Shown here: piece by piece, positions 55,926-64,000 of the stretch
Layout of the letters: each line of letters starts with the position of its first letter
Position numbering within the stretch: position 1 is the first letter of the stretch
Assembly: GCF_019704135.1 (NCBI RefSeq)
Contig: NZ_AP024355.1
Span: forward strand, 1,978,001-2,042,000
Direction of reading: 5' to 3'
Length of the DNA: 64,000 bases
Source of the DNA: Desulfuromonas versatilis
Lineage (GTDB): Bacteria > Desulfobacterota > Desulfuromonadia > Desulfuromonadales > NIT-T3
Program-made: the position numbers and the translations under genes
Notes under the pieces: generated by a model
The model's input: only the letters and a program-made list of their open reading frames with translations
What the model was told of the DNA's origin: nothing
Databases searched by the model: none

Positions 55926-56216
55926 GCCAGGTTTAATTCCGGACACGAAGTCGCTTATATTCCATGTGTTTTCAGATGTTTAGGGAGGCTCTTGGCAGGC
56001 TCTGCGCTTCTGGCGGGGCAGATGCCTCCGATTTTTTTGGGTCTTCCCTAGTCAATGGTACCCACCCGTTAAGCAAATCTGTTCTCCCTCCAAAGAGCTA
56101 AAAATCTTTCCCCAAGATGTTGTATGATTGGCTTCGCCTAATCCCATGATCTAGTGTATTCTCAGCGATGGGCGAGTAAGTTCCCGAGATCCTGTGGTAT
56201 TTTCCATTTAAATTGC
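55926..56216. other. Intergenic region between pilD and the HTH gene
   Basis: About 290 bp of mixed composition. No gene, tRNA or clear terminator is recognised. A short minus-strand peptide (TDLLNGWVPLTREDP and following) looked like a transposase tail but could not be supported. Confidence 0.5.
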
Positions 56217-56244
56217 TTGACACTAGATTTAATAGACATATAAT
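56217..56244 (+). promoter_or_regulatory. Consensus sigma-70 promoter of the small HTH gene
   Basis: TTGACA (56217-56222) and TATAAT (56239-56244), both perfect hexamers, separated by 16 bp in an A+T-rich patch. The transcript would start near 56251, about 34 nt before the HTH gene ATG at 56285. Confidence 0.8.
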
Positions 56245-56284
56245 TATGCCTAATTTGGGTATATGTATGCTACCGGGTGTTGCG

Positions 56285-56491
56285 ATGGAAAAAAATCAGG
56301 TTAAGAAGATTCGCGAATCGCTGCTGATGAGCAAGGCCGAACTGGCCCGCAAGGCCGGGGTTTCGCCGCTGACCGTGGATCGCATTGAAAGCGGCGCCGC
56401 CTGCCGGATGGCCACCAAACGGAAAATAATCCTCGCTCTGGGGCTCAGTCTGGGCGATCGGGAAAAAGTTTTCCCGGAGCACGAGGGCTAA
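56285..56491 (+). CDS. Small XRE-type helix-turn-helix protein
   Basis: 68 aa from the ATG at 56285; an in-frame ATG at 56267 would add six residues. Almost the whole protein is one HTH_XRE/Cro-C1 domain: VKKIRESLLMSKAELARKAG, then VSPLTVDRIESGAACRMATK. It has no further domain and could act as a dimer on DNA. It has its own consensus sigma-70 promoter and stops 2 bp before the sigma-54 promoter of pilM, so a role in timing pilMNOPQ expression is likely but not shown. Confidence 0.8.
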   Translation: MEKNQVKKIRESLLMSKAELARKAGVSPLTVDRIESGAACRMATKRKIILALGLSLGDREKVFPEHEG

Positions 56492-56492
56492 C

Positions 56493-56508
56493 TGGTACGG
56501 GCTTTGCT
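56493..56508 (+). promoter_or_regulatory. Sigma-54 promoter of pilMNOPQ
   Basis: TGGTACGGGCTTTGCT, GG at 56494-56495 and GC at 56506-56507, 12 bp apart, a full match to the consensus. The start would be near 56518, about 52 nt before pilM. Confidence 0.8.
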
Positions 56509-56569
56509 GTTACTGGTCAGCAACATTCAGGCAAGGATGCTTTTAAACCTCTGAGTCAGGGTCCTGCAG

Positions 56570-57628
56570 ATGCTATTCAAGGGCAAAAAAGACGTAATCG
56601 GCATTGATATCGGCTCGAGTTCCGTCAAGTCGGTGCAACTCAGGGAGGTGAAGGGAGGATACCAGCTGGTCGGGCTGGGGAACTATCCGCTGCCTCCCGA
56701 GGCCATCGTCGACAATGCGATCATGGACTCGAGCGCCGTGGTCGAGGCCATTCGCAACCTGGTGGAAAGCCAGAAGATCAAAACAAAAAACGTCGCCACC
56801 TCGATTTCGGGCCACTCGGTGATCATCCGCAAGATCCAGTTGCCCATCATGACCGAGGAGGAGATGGAGTCCTCCATCCAGTGGGAGGCCGAGCAGTACA
56901 TTCCTTTCGAGATCTCCGAGGTCAACCTTGATTTTCAGATCCTCGGCCCCGACGCCAAAGACCCCTCGCAGATGAATGTCGTCCTGGTGGCTGCCAAAAA
57001 GGAGTTCGTCAACGACTACGTGGCTGTGTTTAGCGAGTGCGGTTTGAACCCGGTGGTCATGGACATCGACTGCTTCGCCATTGAAAATGCGTTCGAGGCC
57101 AGCTACGGGACCGCCGCGGAGGGAATCGTTGCCCTGATCAATATGGGGGCGGGAGCCATGAACGTCAATATCCTCAAGGAGGGGGTTTCCGTCTTCACCC
57201 GCGACATTCAGGTCGGCGGCAATATGTTCAACGAGGAGATCCAGAAACGTCTCGGCCTCAGCGGCGAGGATGCCGAAAGGGTCAAGCTGGGAGCAGAGTT
57301 GGAAGACGTTGACCCCGACGAACTGCAGGAGGTCATGCAGGACTCGGTGGAAACGCTCTGCCAGGAGGTTCAGCGCTCCCTGGATTTTTTCTCGGCCACT
57401 TCGGCCGACGAAAAGGTTCAGAAAATCTTCATCACCGGCGGGGTATCCAAGGCCACACAGGTCAAGGAGTCCCTCGAGCAGCGGCTGGGGATCCCCGTCG
57501 AGGGGATGGATCCTTTCCGGCAGATCGTGGTGGACGAAAAGAATTTTGACATGGAATACATCAAGGCCATCGGCCCGCTGTTCACGGTGGCGGTTGGCCT
57601 GGCCATGAGGAGGTTGGGCGACAAATGA
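56570..57628 (+). CDS. pilM: Type IV pilus assembly protein PilM
   Basis: 352 aa of the actin-like PilM family: IGIDIGSSSVKSVQLREVKG at the phosphate 1 loop, IQWEAEQYIPFEISEVNLDF, ALINMGAGAMNVNIL and IFITGGVSKATQVKESL at the nucleotide site. PilM is cytoplasmic and binds the N-terminal INLLPxR peptide of PilN, linking the motor ATPases to the alignment complex. It overlaps pilN by 4 bp. It is separate from the ParM-like protein at 26.8 kb, which has a different insertion pattern. Confidence 0.96.
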   Translation: MLFKGKKDVIGIDIGSSSVKSVQLREVKGGYQLVGLGNYPLPPEAIVDNAIMDSSAVVEAIRNLVESQKIKTKNVATSISGHSVIIRKIQLPIMTEEEMESSIQWEAEQYIPFEISEVNLDFQILGPDAKDPSQMNVVLVAAKKEFVNDYVAVFSECGLNPVVMDIDCFAIENAFEASYGTAAEGIVALINMGAGAMNVNILKEGVSVFTRDIQVGGNMFNEEIQKRLGLSGEDAERVKLGAELEDVDPDELQEVMQDSVETLCQEVQRSLDFFSATSADEKVQKIFITGGVSKATQVKESLEQRLGIPVEGMDPFRQIVVDEKNFDMEYIKAIGPLFTVAVGLAMRRLGDK

Positions 57629-58185
57629 TTCGTATCAATCTTTTACCGGTCAGGGCGGCCCAGAAAAAAGAGCAGCTCAAGGGCCAGTTGGTTATCCTGA
57701 CCCTCGCCTTGATCGCCGTGGCAGTCGGCTGCGGAGGTGTGTACGCTTCCCTGGCTGGCAGGGTGAACGACGAAAAGGCCGCCATCGCTCAGAAAGAAGC
57801 TGAAATCAACCAACTGCGCAAGGCCATCGGCGAGGTCGCCCATTTCAAGAAATTGCAGGCCGAACTGCGCGGCAAGCTTGATGTTCTCGACCAGCTCAAG
57901 GCTGGCAAGTCGGGCCCGGTACATCTGCTCGATGAATTGAGCAGCGCCCTGCCCGACAAGCTCTGGATCCTTTCGTTCAAAGAGTCAGGTGGTGCAGTTA
58001 GTCTCACCGGGGTAGGCCTCAACGAAGAAACCGTCGCCCAGTTTCTGCGCAACCTCGAGGCTTCGCCCTACTACCAGAAAGTTGAACTTCAGGTCGTCGA
58101 ACAGATGGTCCAGTCTGGCCTGAAAATGCAGAAGTTTAACGTGAATTGCCGGGTGGAAGCGCCGCCCAAGGCCCCGGAAAAATGA
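57625..58185 (+). CDS. pilN: Type IV pilus alignment protein PilN
   Basis: 186 aa. The cytoplasmic N-terminus MIRINLLPVRAAQKKEQLKG carries the PilM-binding motif, then one membrane helix (LVILTLALIAVAVGCGGVYA), a coiled coil (EKAAIAQKEAEINQLRKAIG) and a ferredoxin-like periplasmic domain. It forms a heterodimer with PilO. It overlaps pilM by 4 bp. Confidence 0.95.
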   Translation: MIRINLLPVRAAQKKEQLKGQLVILTLALIAVAVGCGGVYASLAGRVNDEKAAIAQKEAEINQLRKAIGEVAHFKKLQAELRGKLDVLDQLKAGKSGPVHLLDELSSALPDKLWILSFKESGGAVSLTGVGLNEETVAQFLRNLEASPYYQKVELQVVEQMVQSGLKMQKFNVNCRVEAPPKAPEK

Positions 58186-58201
58186 TGAGGTGCATGGACT
58201 T

Positions 58202-58783
58202 ATGAACCCTCGCCTTGAAAAAGTCCTGAAGCTGCCCGCCTACCAGCGCATCCTGATCCTGGTCGGGATCATGCTGTTGATTGCCGGGTTGTTCGTCTAC
58301 CTGGTCTACCTGCCTATGGGCGAGGAGTATTCTCAGTTGCAGGAGCGCAACCGGACCCTGGAAGCCAAACTGCAGGAAGACCGGCGGATCGCCAACAACC
58401 TGCCCAAGTTCCGCGCCGAATACGAAAAGATGAAGGAACAGCTGGACGCTGCCCTGAGCGAGTTGCCAAACGAGAAAGAAATTCCCACTCTGCTGACCAG
58501 CATCGCCTCTCTCGCCAAGGAAAATGGCCTGGATGTGCTCAAGTTTCAGCCTAACTCCGAGGTCAGCAAGGGCTTTTATGCGGAAGTCCCGGTGACCCTG
58601 CGGCTTGCGGGCTCTTACCACGAGGTCGGCCTGTTCTCCGATGCGATAAGCAGGTTGCCGCGGATTGTCAACCTTAACAACCTCAGCCTGAGCACCCCCA
58701 AATCCGAGGATGGCCGGACCCAGTTGTCCGTCGATGTTCTGGCTACCACTTTCCGGTTTATTGAAGGCTCTACCAGCAAGTGA
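58202..58783 (+). CDS. pilO: Type IV pilus alignment protein PilO
   Basis: 193 aa. The ATG at 58202 is preferred over a GTG at 58190 because GAGGTG lies about 10 bp upstream of it. One membrane helix (ILILVGIMLLIAGLFVYLVY), a coiled coil (YSQLQERNRTLEAKLQEDRR) and the periplasmic PilO domain (NEKEIPTLLTSIASLAKENG then LDVLKFQP). It pairs with PilN and contacts PilP. It lies 16 bp after pilN. Confidence 0.93.
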   Translation: MNPRLEKVLKLPAYQRILILVGIMLLIAGLFVYLVYLPMGEEYSQLQERNRTLEAKLQEDRRIANNLPKFRAEYEKMKEQLDAALSELPNEKEIPTLLTSIASLAKENGLDVLKFQPNSEVSKGFYAEVPVTLRLAGSYHEVGLFSDAISRLPRIVNLNNLSLSTPKSEDGRTQLSVDVLATTFRFIEGSTSK

Positions 58784-58803
58784 TGCGGAAGAGGAATTTT
58801 GAC

Positions 58804-59337
58804 ATGGTCCGAAAGTTGTTGCTAATTGCCGTGGCAGCTGCGGCGGTTTCGGGGATGCTGCCAGGCTGCGGCGAGGAATCGCCGCCACCCGCGCCGGCTC
58901 CGGCTCCGAAAAAGGTGGTCGCCAAGCCGGAACCACAACCTGCCGGCGCAGATGTCGAGGTGGTTCAGGAACCGCCCGCACCGGTGTATGCCTATGACCC
59001 TTCGGGGCGGCGCGACCCCTTTACACCGCTGCTCGAGGTAAAAAGGCCGATGGCTGTTTCGGACGAGCCCCTGACGCCCCTGCAACGGTTCGACCTCAGT
59101 CAGCTGCGGTTGATCGGGGTGATCATCGGCAAAGGCGAACCCCGGGCCATGGTCGTGGCGCCTGACGGCAAATCCTTCATCCTGAAAAAAGGGATCAAGG
59201 TCGGCAAGAATGACGGCACTGTTGCCGCCATTACCAAGGATGGAGTCGAAGTCGAGGAGCGCTACTACGATTTTTCTGGTGAAGTGAGGAGAAGCATCCA
59301 GGCAATCCAACTTCCTCAGCGAGAAGGAGTTGAGTAA
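58804..59337 (+). CDS. pilP: Type IV pilus lipoprotein PilP
   Basis: 177 aa. The ATG at 58804 follows GAGGAA and opens a short signal ending in the lipobox MLPGC (Cys near 22); earlier in-frame starts would lengthen the signal. A Pro/Ala-rich linker follows, then the PilP domain with YDPSGRRDPFTPLLEVKRP, LRLIGVIIGKGEPRAMVVAP and GIKVGKNDGTVAAIT. It bridges PilNO to the PilQ secretin in the periplasm. Confidence 0.93.
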   Translation: MVRKLLLIAVAAAAVSGMLPGCGEESPPPAPAPAPKKVVAKPEPQPAGADVEVVQEPPAPVYAYDPSGRRDPFTPLLEVKRPMAVSDEPLTPLQRFDLSQLRLIGVIIGKGEPRAMVVAPDGKSFILKKGIKVGKNDGTVAAITKDGVEVEERYYDFSGEVRRSIQAIQLPQREGVE

Positions 59338-59338
59338 A

Positions 59339-61930
59339 ATGCGGCTATTTGGGCATGTGAAAACGAGGGCGACGCTTCGAGGCCTTTTCTCCTGGGGGCT
59401 GGCACTGGCTCTGCTATGGACGGCTGTGGCCTCGCCGGTCCCGGCTCGGGCCGAAGAGGGGGGGCAGGGGAAGAACAGGATCCTCGGCATAACCGCCGAT
59501 GCGGACAAGACCCAGCCTACCATCAACATCCAGACCAAGGACCCGGTCGGTTATCGCTACACGGTCTACGACTCATTTGACCCGATCCGGGTGGTGATCG
59601 ATTATCCCAACATGGACGTGGCCGGGGTCGGTCAGGTGGTCGCCGTGAACCTGCCCGGGGTTCAGGAGGTCCGCATCTCCTCCCACGAACTTGCCACCGG
59701 CCAGTTGGGCAGGGTAGAGATCCTGCTGGAGAAGCCTGCCGGCTACAACGTGCACCTTTCGGGGACCAGTTTCCGGGTGACCTTCTCCGGGGCCCCGGCC
59801 AAGCCGGCGGTTCAGGAGACAGCCCTCGCCAAACCGCAGATTGCCGCGCCGGTGGCCGCAGCCCCTGCCGGGGCTGCAACCGCTGCCTCGGTGGTTAAAT
59901 CGGTGGATGTGGAACCGGGGCGCGCCACTTTGTTTACCGATGGGATCCTCGAGGACTTCAAGTTTTTCAGCCTTAGCGCCCCGCCCCGACTGGTGGTGGA
60001 CCTGTTCGGCGTAAAGCCTGGATTCGCCGAAAGAGCCTTCAGTTCTGCCAACGGGTTCTCGCAGATCCGGGTCGGTACCTATGATAACCGGACCCGGTTC
60101 GTTTTCGATGCCCAGGGTGATCAGCTGCCCCGGCATGACGTCCTGCAGCAGGACAGTGCCGTGCAGGTGACCTGGGAAGGAACCGGCGCCCCGATCAGCC
60201 CGGCGCCTCGGCCCGCAGGCACCTCGGTGTCGGTGGAGGCGGTCGATTTCCAGGTCCGCGGCGGGCGCTCCGTTTTCACCGTGACCCTCTCCGGGCCCGC
60301 CCAGGTTACCGAGACCGTTGCCAGGGGGGACATCGTCCGCTTCGGTGTCAAAAATGCCTCCATCAGCAGAGCTCTGCGTCGGATTATCGACCCCTCCGCG
60401 TTTCCCAGTTCGGTGCGGATGATCACCCCCTATACCGTTCAGGAAAAAGGGGGACAGGAAGTGCGTTTCGCCGTCGAATTGAAGGGGCCGGTTCCCTACT
60501 CGCTGCAGCAAGAGGGTAATAACCTGGTGTTCTGGGTTGACAACGGGGCATTCGCCGAGGTCTCGCCGGCCCCGCTGAGCACCGTGACCGTCCCGGTCGC
60601 CCCTGCGGTTGCTGCGGGCGTCGCGCCGGCTATCCCCGGAGTTACCGCGGCGCGGCCGATTGTTCCGGCCGCCGCACCCGTTGCCCCTCGGCTCGAACCT
60701 GAGGCGGTGGCCATCCCCAAGGCCGTCTACACGGGTCAGAAGATCAGCCTGGTTTTTGATGATGCCGATATTCGCAAGATTCTTCAGCTTATCGCCGAAG
60801 TCAGCGAACTGAACATCATTGTTTCCGATGAGGTCAAGGGCACCATCACCCTGCGGCTGATCGACGTGCCCTGGGACCAGGCCCTTGACCTGGTGATGGA
60901 TATCAAGGACCTCGGCATGCTGCGCGAGGGGAACGTGGTGCGGGTATTGCCTAAAGGCAAAATCCGGGAAATGGAAGAGGCGAGGTTCACCGCCGCTCGC
61001 ACCAAGGAGAAACTTGAAGACCTCTCGACCAAGGTTATCAGCGTCAGCTACTCGGATCTGGCCAATGTCGCCGCCCCCAGCCGCGAACTGCTTACCGAGC
61101 GGGGCAAGATCACCGAAGATAAGCGCAACAAGCAGTTGATCATTACCGACGTACCCGCCGCGGTCGGCGAGGTCGTCAAGCTGGTCAAGATTCTCGACAC
61201 CCCCGAGCGCCAGGTGATGATCGAAGCACGGATCGTTGAAGCCAGCTCCACTTTCAGCAGGGATGTCGGTGTGAAATGGGGTATTTCCTCCGGTAAAACC
61301 GATGCAGATCCCAATTTCAACGTGGGCCTGGGCGGCAGTTTCCTGATTTCTCCTCCTGCAGCAGGGGCGGTCGGCGCTGCCGGTCTGGGCTCCGGCATCA
61401 CCTTCGGTCAGGTAGGCATCGACAGCACTGTGCTCGACCTGCGCATCTCGGCCCTCGAATCGGCCGGGCAGGGCAAGGTCATCTCCACACCGCGGGTATC
61501 GACCCTCAATGGCGGAGAAGCCAAAATCAGCCAGGGGACCAAGATTCCCTACGTCTCCTCCGACGGCGACAGCGTCAAGACCGAGTTCGTCGATGCCAAC
61601 CTCGAGTTGAACGTCAAACCGGTTATCAACCCCGACAATAGTATTATTCTCGATATCGAGGCCACCAACAGCAGCATCGGCACCAACGTCAGCGTGGGGG
61701 TCGGCAGCGCCCCGAGTATCGATACCAAGGAAGCCAAGACCAAGGTGCTGGTACGGGACGGCGAAACCACCGTAATCGGCGGGATTTTCGTTGAATCGGA
61801 AAATTCCAGCGACGCCGGGGTGCCATGGCTGATGGAGATCCCGATTTTGGGGCATCTGTTCAAATCCCGCAACGATTCCAACCAGCGCTCCGAACTGCTG
61901 ATCTTCATTACCCCGCGCATCGTTCAATGA
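59339..61930 (+). CDS. pilQ: Type IV pilus secretin PilQ
   Basis: 863 aa from the ATG after GAAGGAG. Signal peptide GLFSWGLALALLWTAVASPV. Three AMIN-like units bind peptidoglycan: PTINIQTKDPVGYRYTVYDS (about 59-150), ATLFTDGILEDFKFFSLSAP (about 189-285) and RSVFTVTLSGPAQVTETVAR (about 296-400). Secretin N domains follow (ISLVFDDADIRKILQLIAEV, about 468) and then the pore domain with STPRVSTLNGGEAKISQGTK and VLVRDGETTVIGGIFVESEN. It is the outer-membrane gate for the pilus. Two AMIN units are more usual, so three is worth noting. A terminator follows. Confidence 0.95.
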   Translation: MRLFGHVKTRATLRGLFSWGLALALLWTAVASPVPARAEEGGQGKNRILGITADADKTQPTINIQTKDPVGYRYTVYDSFDPIRVVIDYPNMDVAGVGQVVAVNLPGVQEVRISSHELATGQLGRVEILLEKPAGYNVHLSGTSFRVTFSGAPAKPAVQETALAKPQIAAPVAAAPAGAATAASVVKSVDVEPGRATLFTDGILEDFKFFSLSAPPRLVVDLFGVKPGFAERAFSSANGFSQIRVGTYDNRTRFVFDAQGDQLPRHDVLQQDSAVQVTWEGTGAPISPAPRPAGTSVSVEAVDFQVRGGRSVFTVTLSGPAQVTETVARGDIVRFGVKNASISRALRRIIDPSAFPSSVRMITPYTVQEKGGQEVRFAVELKGPVPYSLQQEGNNLVFWVDNGAFAEVSPAPLSTVTVPVAPAVAAGVAPAIPGVTAARPIVPAAAPVAPRLEPEAVAIPKAVYTGQKISLVFDDADIRKILQLIAEVSELNIIVSDEVKGTITLRLIDVPWDQALDLVMDIKDLGMLREGNVVRVLPKGKIREMEEARFTAARTKEKLEDLSTKVISVSYSDLANVAAPSRELLTERGKITEDKRNKQLIITDVPAAVGEVVKLVKILDTPERQVMIEARIVEASSTFSRDVGVKWGISSGKTDADPNFNVGLGGSFLISPPAAGAVGAAGLGSGITFGQVGIDSTVLDLRISALESAGQGKVISTPRVSTLNGGEAKISQGTKIPYVSSDGDSVKTEFVDANLELNVKPVINPDNSIILDIEATNSSIGTNVSVGVGSAPSIDTKEAKTKVLVRDGETTVIGGIFVESENSSDAGVPWLMEIPILGHLFKSRNDSNQRSELLIFITPRIVQ

Positions 61931-61968
61931 GGTGCTTGCCCCTCTGGTGCAATGAGGGTATCATCCCA

Positions 61969-61997
61969 AGGACAGGCTCCGGCCTGTCCTTTTTTTT
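61969..61997 (+). terminator. Rho-independent terminator after pilQ
   Basis: Stem AGGACAGGC/GCCTGTCCT (61969-61977 with 61982-61990), four-base loop, then eight T. It ends the pilMNOPQ operon; aroK would need its own promoter. Confidence 0.9.
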
Positions 61998-62107
61998 CGC
62001 CGGAGACCTGTTCGAATCCTGGCGGTTGGAGAAGCGGGCCGGCGGCGGTGGCCAACTTTGGTAGGCAGGTGTCCCTTCGTAAGAAGGGGGTTGCAGGGAC
62101 GATCCGT

Positions 62108-62647
62108 ATGGAAACAATGACCCCGAATATCGTCCTGGTCGGCTTCATGGGGGCCGGGAAGACCTCGGTCGGCAAAGCTATTGAACAATTGAAGGGCTAC
62201 CGTTTCGTCGATCTCGATCAGGTTATTGTCCAGATCTGCGGACGGTCCATCCCCGAGATCTTTTCCCTCAGAGGAGAGGAGGCTTTCCGCCAGCTGGAAT
62301 CGGCCGCTCTTCGCTCTCTGCAGGGGGTGCGGCGCACGGTGCTCAGCACCGGAGGTGGCATCGTCGGCCGCGCCGAAAATTGGGAGACCATGCACCGATT
62401 CGGTCCGGTGGTCTATCTGGAGGCGGATTGGGCGGTTTTGCAAGAGCGCATCGGGCAGGGCGAGGGACGGCCGCTTGCCAGCGCCGAGGGCGGCTGGGAG
62501 AAGGTCATGGCCCTGTGGGAAAAACGGCTTCCGCTTTATCTGCAGGCCGACCTGAGAGTTGACTGCAGCCAGGGCAGCCCGGAACAGGTCGCTTTGGCGG
62601 TTCTCGGCAAACTGAACGAATGGAGTGGCACTTGGTGGAAAAAATAA
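62108..62647 (+). CDS. aroK: Shikimate kinase
   Basis: 179 aa from the ATG giving METMTPNIVLVGFMGAGKTS, with the P loop GFMGAGKTSVGKA, the shikimate-binding FVDLDQVIVQ and LSTGGGIVGR, and the LID region QGEGRPLA. It phosphorylates shikimate in the cytoplasm. No strong ribosome-binding site is seen. It overlaps aroB by about 13 bp. The pilQ-aroK-aroB order is common in proteobacteria. Confidence 0.93.
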   Translation: METMTPNIVLVGFMGAGKTSVGKAIEQLKGYRFVDLDQVIVQICGRSIPEIFSLRGEEAFRQLESAALRSLQGVRRTVLSTGGGIVGRAENWETMHRFGPVVYLEADWAVLQERIGQGEGRPLASAEGGWEKVMALWEKRLPLYLQADLRVDCSQGSPEQVALAVLGKLNEWSGTWWKK

Positions 62648-63723
62648 CAGTTGGCCTTGGCGAAAATTCTTATCCGATCTGGATCGGGGCGGGTATCCTC
62701 GAGCGGCTCGGCGAGGCGCTTCAGAGCGTAAAGTTTCCCCGCAAGGTCGCCGTGGTCACCAATCCCACGGTGGCCGGCCATTACGGGGAGCGGGTGCTGG
62801 AGAGCTTGGCTGGCAGCGGCTTTATCGCCAGAACGGTGGTCCTGCCGGATGGGGAGGAGCATAAGAACGCGCAGACCCTCATGTCGATCTATGATGAGCT
62901 GATCCAAGGCGGCTTCGACCGCAGCAGCGGTCTGATCGCCCTGGGGGGCGGGGTCATCGGCGACATGACCGGTTATGCCGCCGCCACCTTCCTGCGGGGT
63001 ATCCCCTTTGCCCAGGTCCCTACCACCCTGCTTGCCCAGGTTGACAGCTCGGTGGGGGGGAAGACCGGGATCAATCACCCTCTTGGCAAGAATTTGATCG
63101 GGGCCTTTTACCAGCCGCGCCTGGTGCACATCGACGTGGATACCCTGGCCACTTTGCCCCCCAGGGAATTTGCCGCGGGAATGGCCGAGGTGGTCAAGTA
63201 CGGAATCATCCGCGACCGGGAGTTTTTTCTGTGGCTAAATGACCGGCGTGAGGCCTTGAAGGGGCTGGACCCGGGCAGTCTGATCACCGCGGTAATGAAA
63301 TCTTGCCAAATAAAAGCGAATGTTGTAGAAATTGACGAAAAAGAAAGCTCTTTACGGGCTATTCTCAATTTCGGACACACCTTCGGCCATGCCGTGGAAA
63401 CCCTTTCCGGCTACAGTGAATTCCGGCATGGCGAGGCCGTGGCCATCGGCATGATTGTTGCGGCAAGGATTTCCCAAGAACTGGGTCTTTGCTCCCAGGA
63501 GGACGTCGATGCGCTCCGGACCCTGCTGCTTTCCTTCGACCTGCCCGTCGAGGCGCCGCGATTCCCCCTCGATGACTACCTGGACGCCATGGGGCGGGAC
63601 AAGAAAGTCAGGGAAGGGGTACTGCGCCTCATTCTCAACCGGGGCATCGGCGATTGTGAAATCAGGGCCGTCAACGATCCCCGCAAGCTGGTCGCCGCTG
63701 CCTTGACCTCTGAACCCCGATAA
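62635..63723 (+). CDS. aroB: 3-Dehydroquinate synthase
   Basis: 362 aa from the GTG at 62635, which follows GGAG and gives the usual start (M)EKITVGLGENSYPIWIG; an ATG five codons earlier (62620) is possible. Motifs: TNPTVAGHYG, LPDGEEHKNAQTL, LGGGVIGDMTGYAAATFLRG, TLLAQVDSSVGGKTGINHP, LNFGHTFGHAVE with the zinc-binding His residues. It makes 3-dehydroquinate, the first ring of the shikimate pathway. It needs NAD and a divalent metal. Confidence 0.95.
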   Translation: MEKITVGLGENSYPIWIGAGILERLGEALQSVKFPRKVAVVTNPTVAGHYGERVLESLAGSGFIARTVVLPDGEEHKNAQTLMSIYDELIQGGFDRSSGLIALGGGVIGDMTGYAAATFLRGIPFAQVPTTLLAQVDSSVGGKTGINHPLGKNLIGAFYQPRLVHIDVDTLATLPPREFAAGMAEVVKYGIIRDREFFLWLNDRREALKGLDPGSLITAVMKSCQIKANVVEIDEKESSLRAILNFGHTFGHAVETLSGYSEFRHGEAVAIGMIVAARISQELGLCSQEDVDALRTLLLSFDLPVEAPRFPLDDYLDAMGRDKKVREGVLRLILNRGIGDCEIRAVNDPRKLVAAALTSEPR

Positions 63724-63735
63724 GTAGGTGGAATC

Positions 63736-64000
63736 ATGTCAACAAAACCTTCCGATGCCTCCCTGTTGTCGAAAATTGCCGGTTACACCGAAATTCTCGC
63801 CAAGGATTCCAAGTCCACGGTATTTGTCCCGCTGGCTGAATGCTATCGGAAGATGGGGATGCTCGATGAAGCCCTCGAGGTAGCTTCGCTGGGTACCCGG
63901 GCCATGCCCCGTTTCAGCCCCGGATTTACGGCGCTGGGCCGCATCCAGGCGCAACGCCAGGATCTGTCTGCGGCTCTCGGAGCTTTTGAAAAAGCCCTGG
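63736..64000 (+). CDS. TPR-repeat protein, N-terminal part (runs off the window)
   Basis: The frame begins at the ATG after GTAGGTGGAATC, 12 bp past aroB, and is open to the right edge (88 codons). The visible part contains TPR-like helices: FVPLAECYRKMGMLDEALEV and FTALGRIQAQRQDLSAALGA then FEKAL. Such proteins mediate protein contacts; the full length and any other domains are outside the window. Proximity to aroB suggests co-transcription. Confidence 0.75.
   Translation, partial: MSTKPSDASLLSKIAGYTEILAKDSKSTVFVPLAECYRKMGMLDEALEVASLGTRAMPRFSPGFTALGRIQAQRQDLSAALGAFEKAL

Noticed and set aside
55950-56100. Tail of a transposase on the minus strand (LLNGWVPLTREDP)
   Set aside because: Only about 35 codons with a stop directly upstream; no second motif supports the idea.

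Overview
The window looks like chromosomal DNA of a GC-rich deltaproteobacterium of the Desulfuromonadales/Geobacterales type. The grounds are the short aromatic-rich PilA with a separate downstream PilA-C-like partner, the order pilB-pilT-pilC-pilS-pilR-pilA, the pilMNOPQ-aroK-aroB block, and sigma-54 promoters in front of the pilus operons. Genus cannot be fixed from the sequence alone. Nearly the whole window is one long type IV pilus super-locus; only one gene (1898-2452) is on the minus strand.

Layout. 0-2.5 kb: the end of a histidine kinase, its sigma-54-activating response regulator, and a convergent secreted protein. 2.8-25.2 kb: three consecutive minor-pilin/PilY1 modules. Module 1 is pilV-pilW-pilX-pilY1-lipoprotein-FimT-like; module 2 is pilV-pilW-pilX-pilY1-FimT-like; module 3 is FimT-like-pilV-pilW-pilX-pilY1-pilE. 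The three PilY1 proteins share the C-terminal beta-propeller but carry unrelated N-terminal halves: a von Willebrand A-like region, a glutamine-amidotransferase-like region, and a carbohydrate-binding-like domain plus MopE-type metal-binding repeats plus PA14. 25.2-32.0 kb: housekeeping genes (DUF1015, a ParM-like actin, RNase R, RibF, AroE). 32.0-40.4 kb: pilB, pilT, pilC, pilS, pilR, pilA and a PilA-C-like gene. pilC shows an apparent frameshift at about codon 13, just downstream of a long heptanucleotide tandem array. 40.4-53.7 kb: a visibly A+T-richer glycan island with an O-antigen-ligase/PglL-like protein, an ABC exporter, a transposase remnant, WecB, a Wzx-like flippase and five glycosyltransferase genes. 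53.7-55.9 kb: WbaP-like initiating transferase and prepilin peptidase PilD. 56.2-61.9 kb: a small HTH protein and pilMNOPQ. 62.1-64 kb: aroK, aroB and the start of a TPR protein.

How the parts fit. PilD would cleave PilA and the many minor pilins. PilB and PilT would drive extension and retraction on PilC, the PilMNOP alignment complex would link them to the PilQ secretin, and the minor pilins would prime the fibre and present PilY1 at its tip. PilS/PilR and the first kinase/regulator pair are two sigma-54 systems, and I find four good sigma-54 promoters (ahead of module 1, module 3, pilA and pilM). The island contains all the classes of enzyme needed to build a lipid-linked glycan and transfer it to a secreted protein, so pilin glycosylation is a reasonable inference. 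The most unusual points are the three exchangeable PilY1 tip modules and a family of intergenic arrays that differ in sequence but all have a 7-bp period, one of them abutting the broken pilC start.
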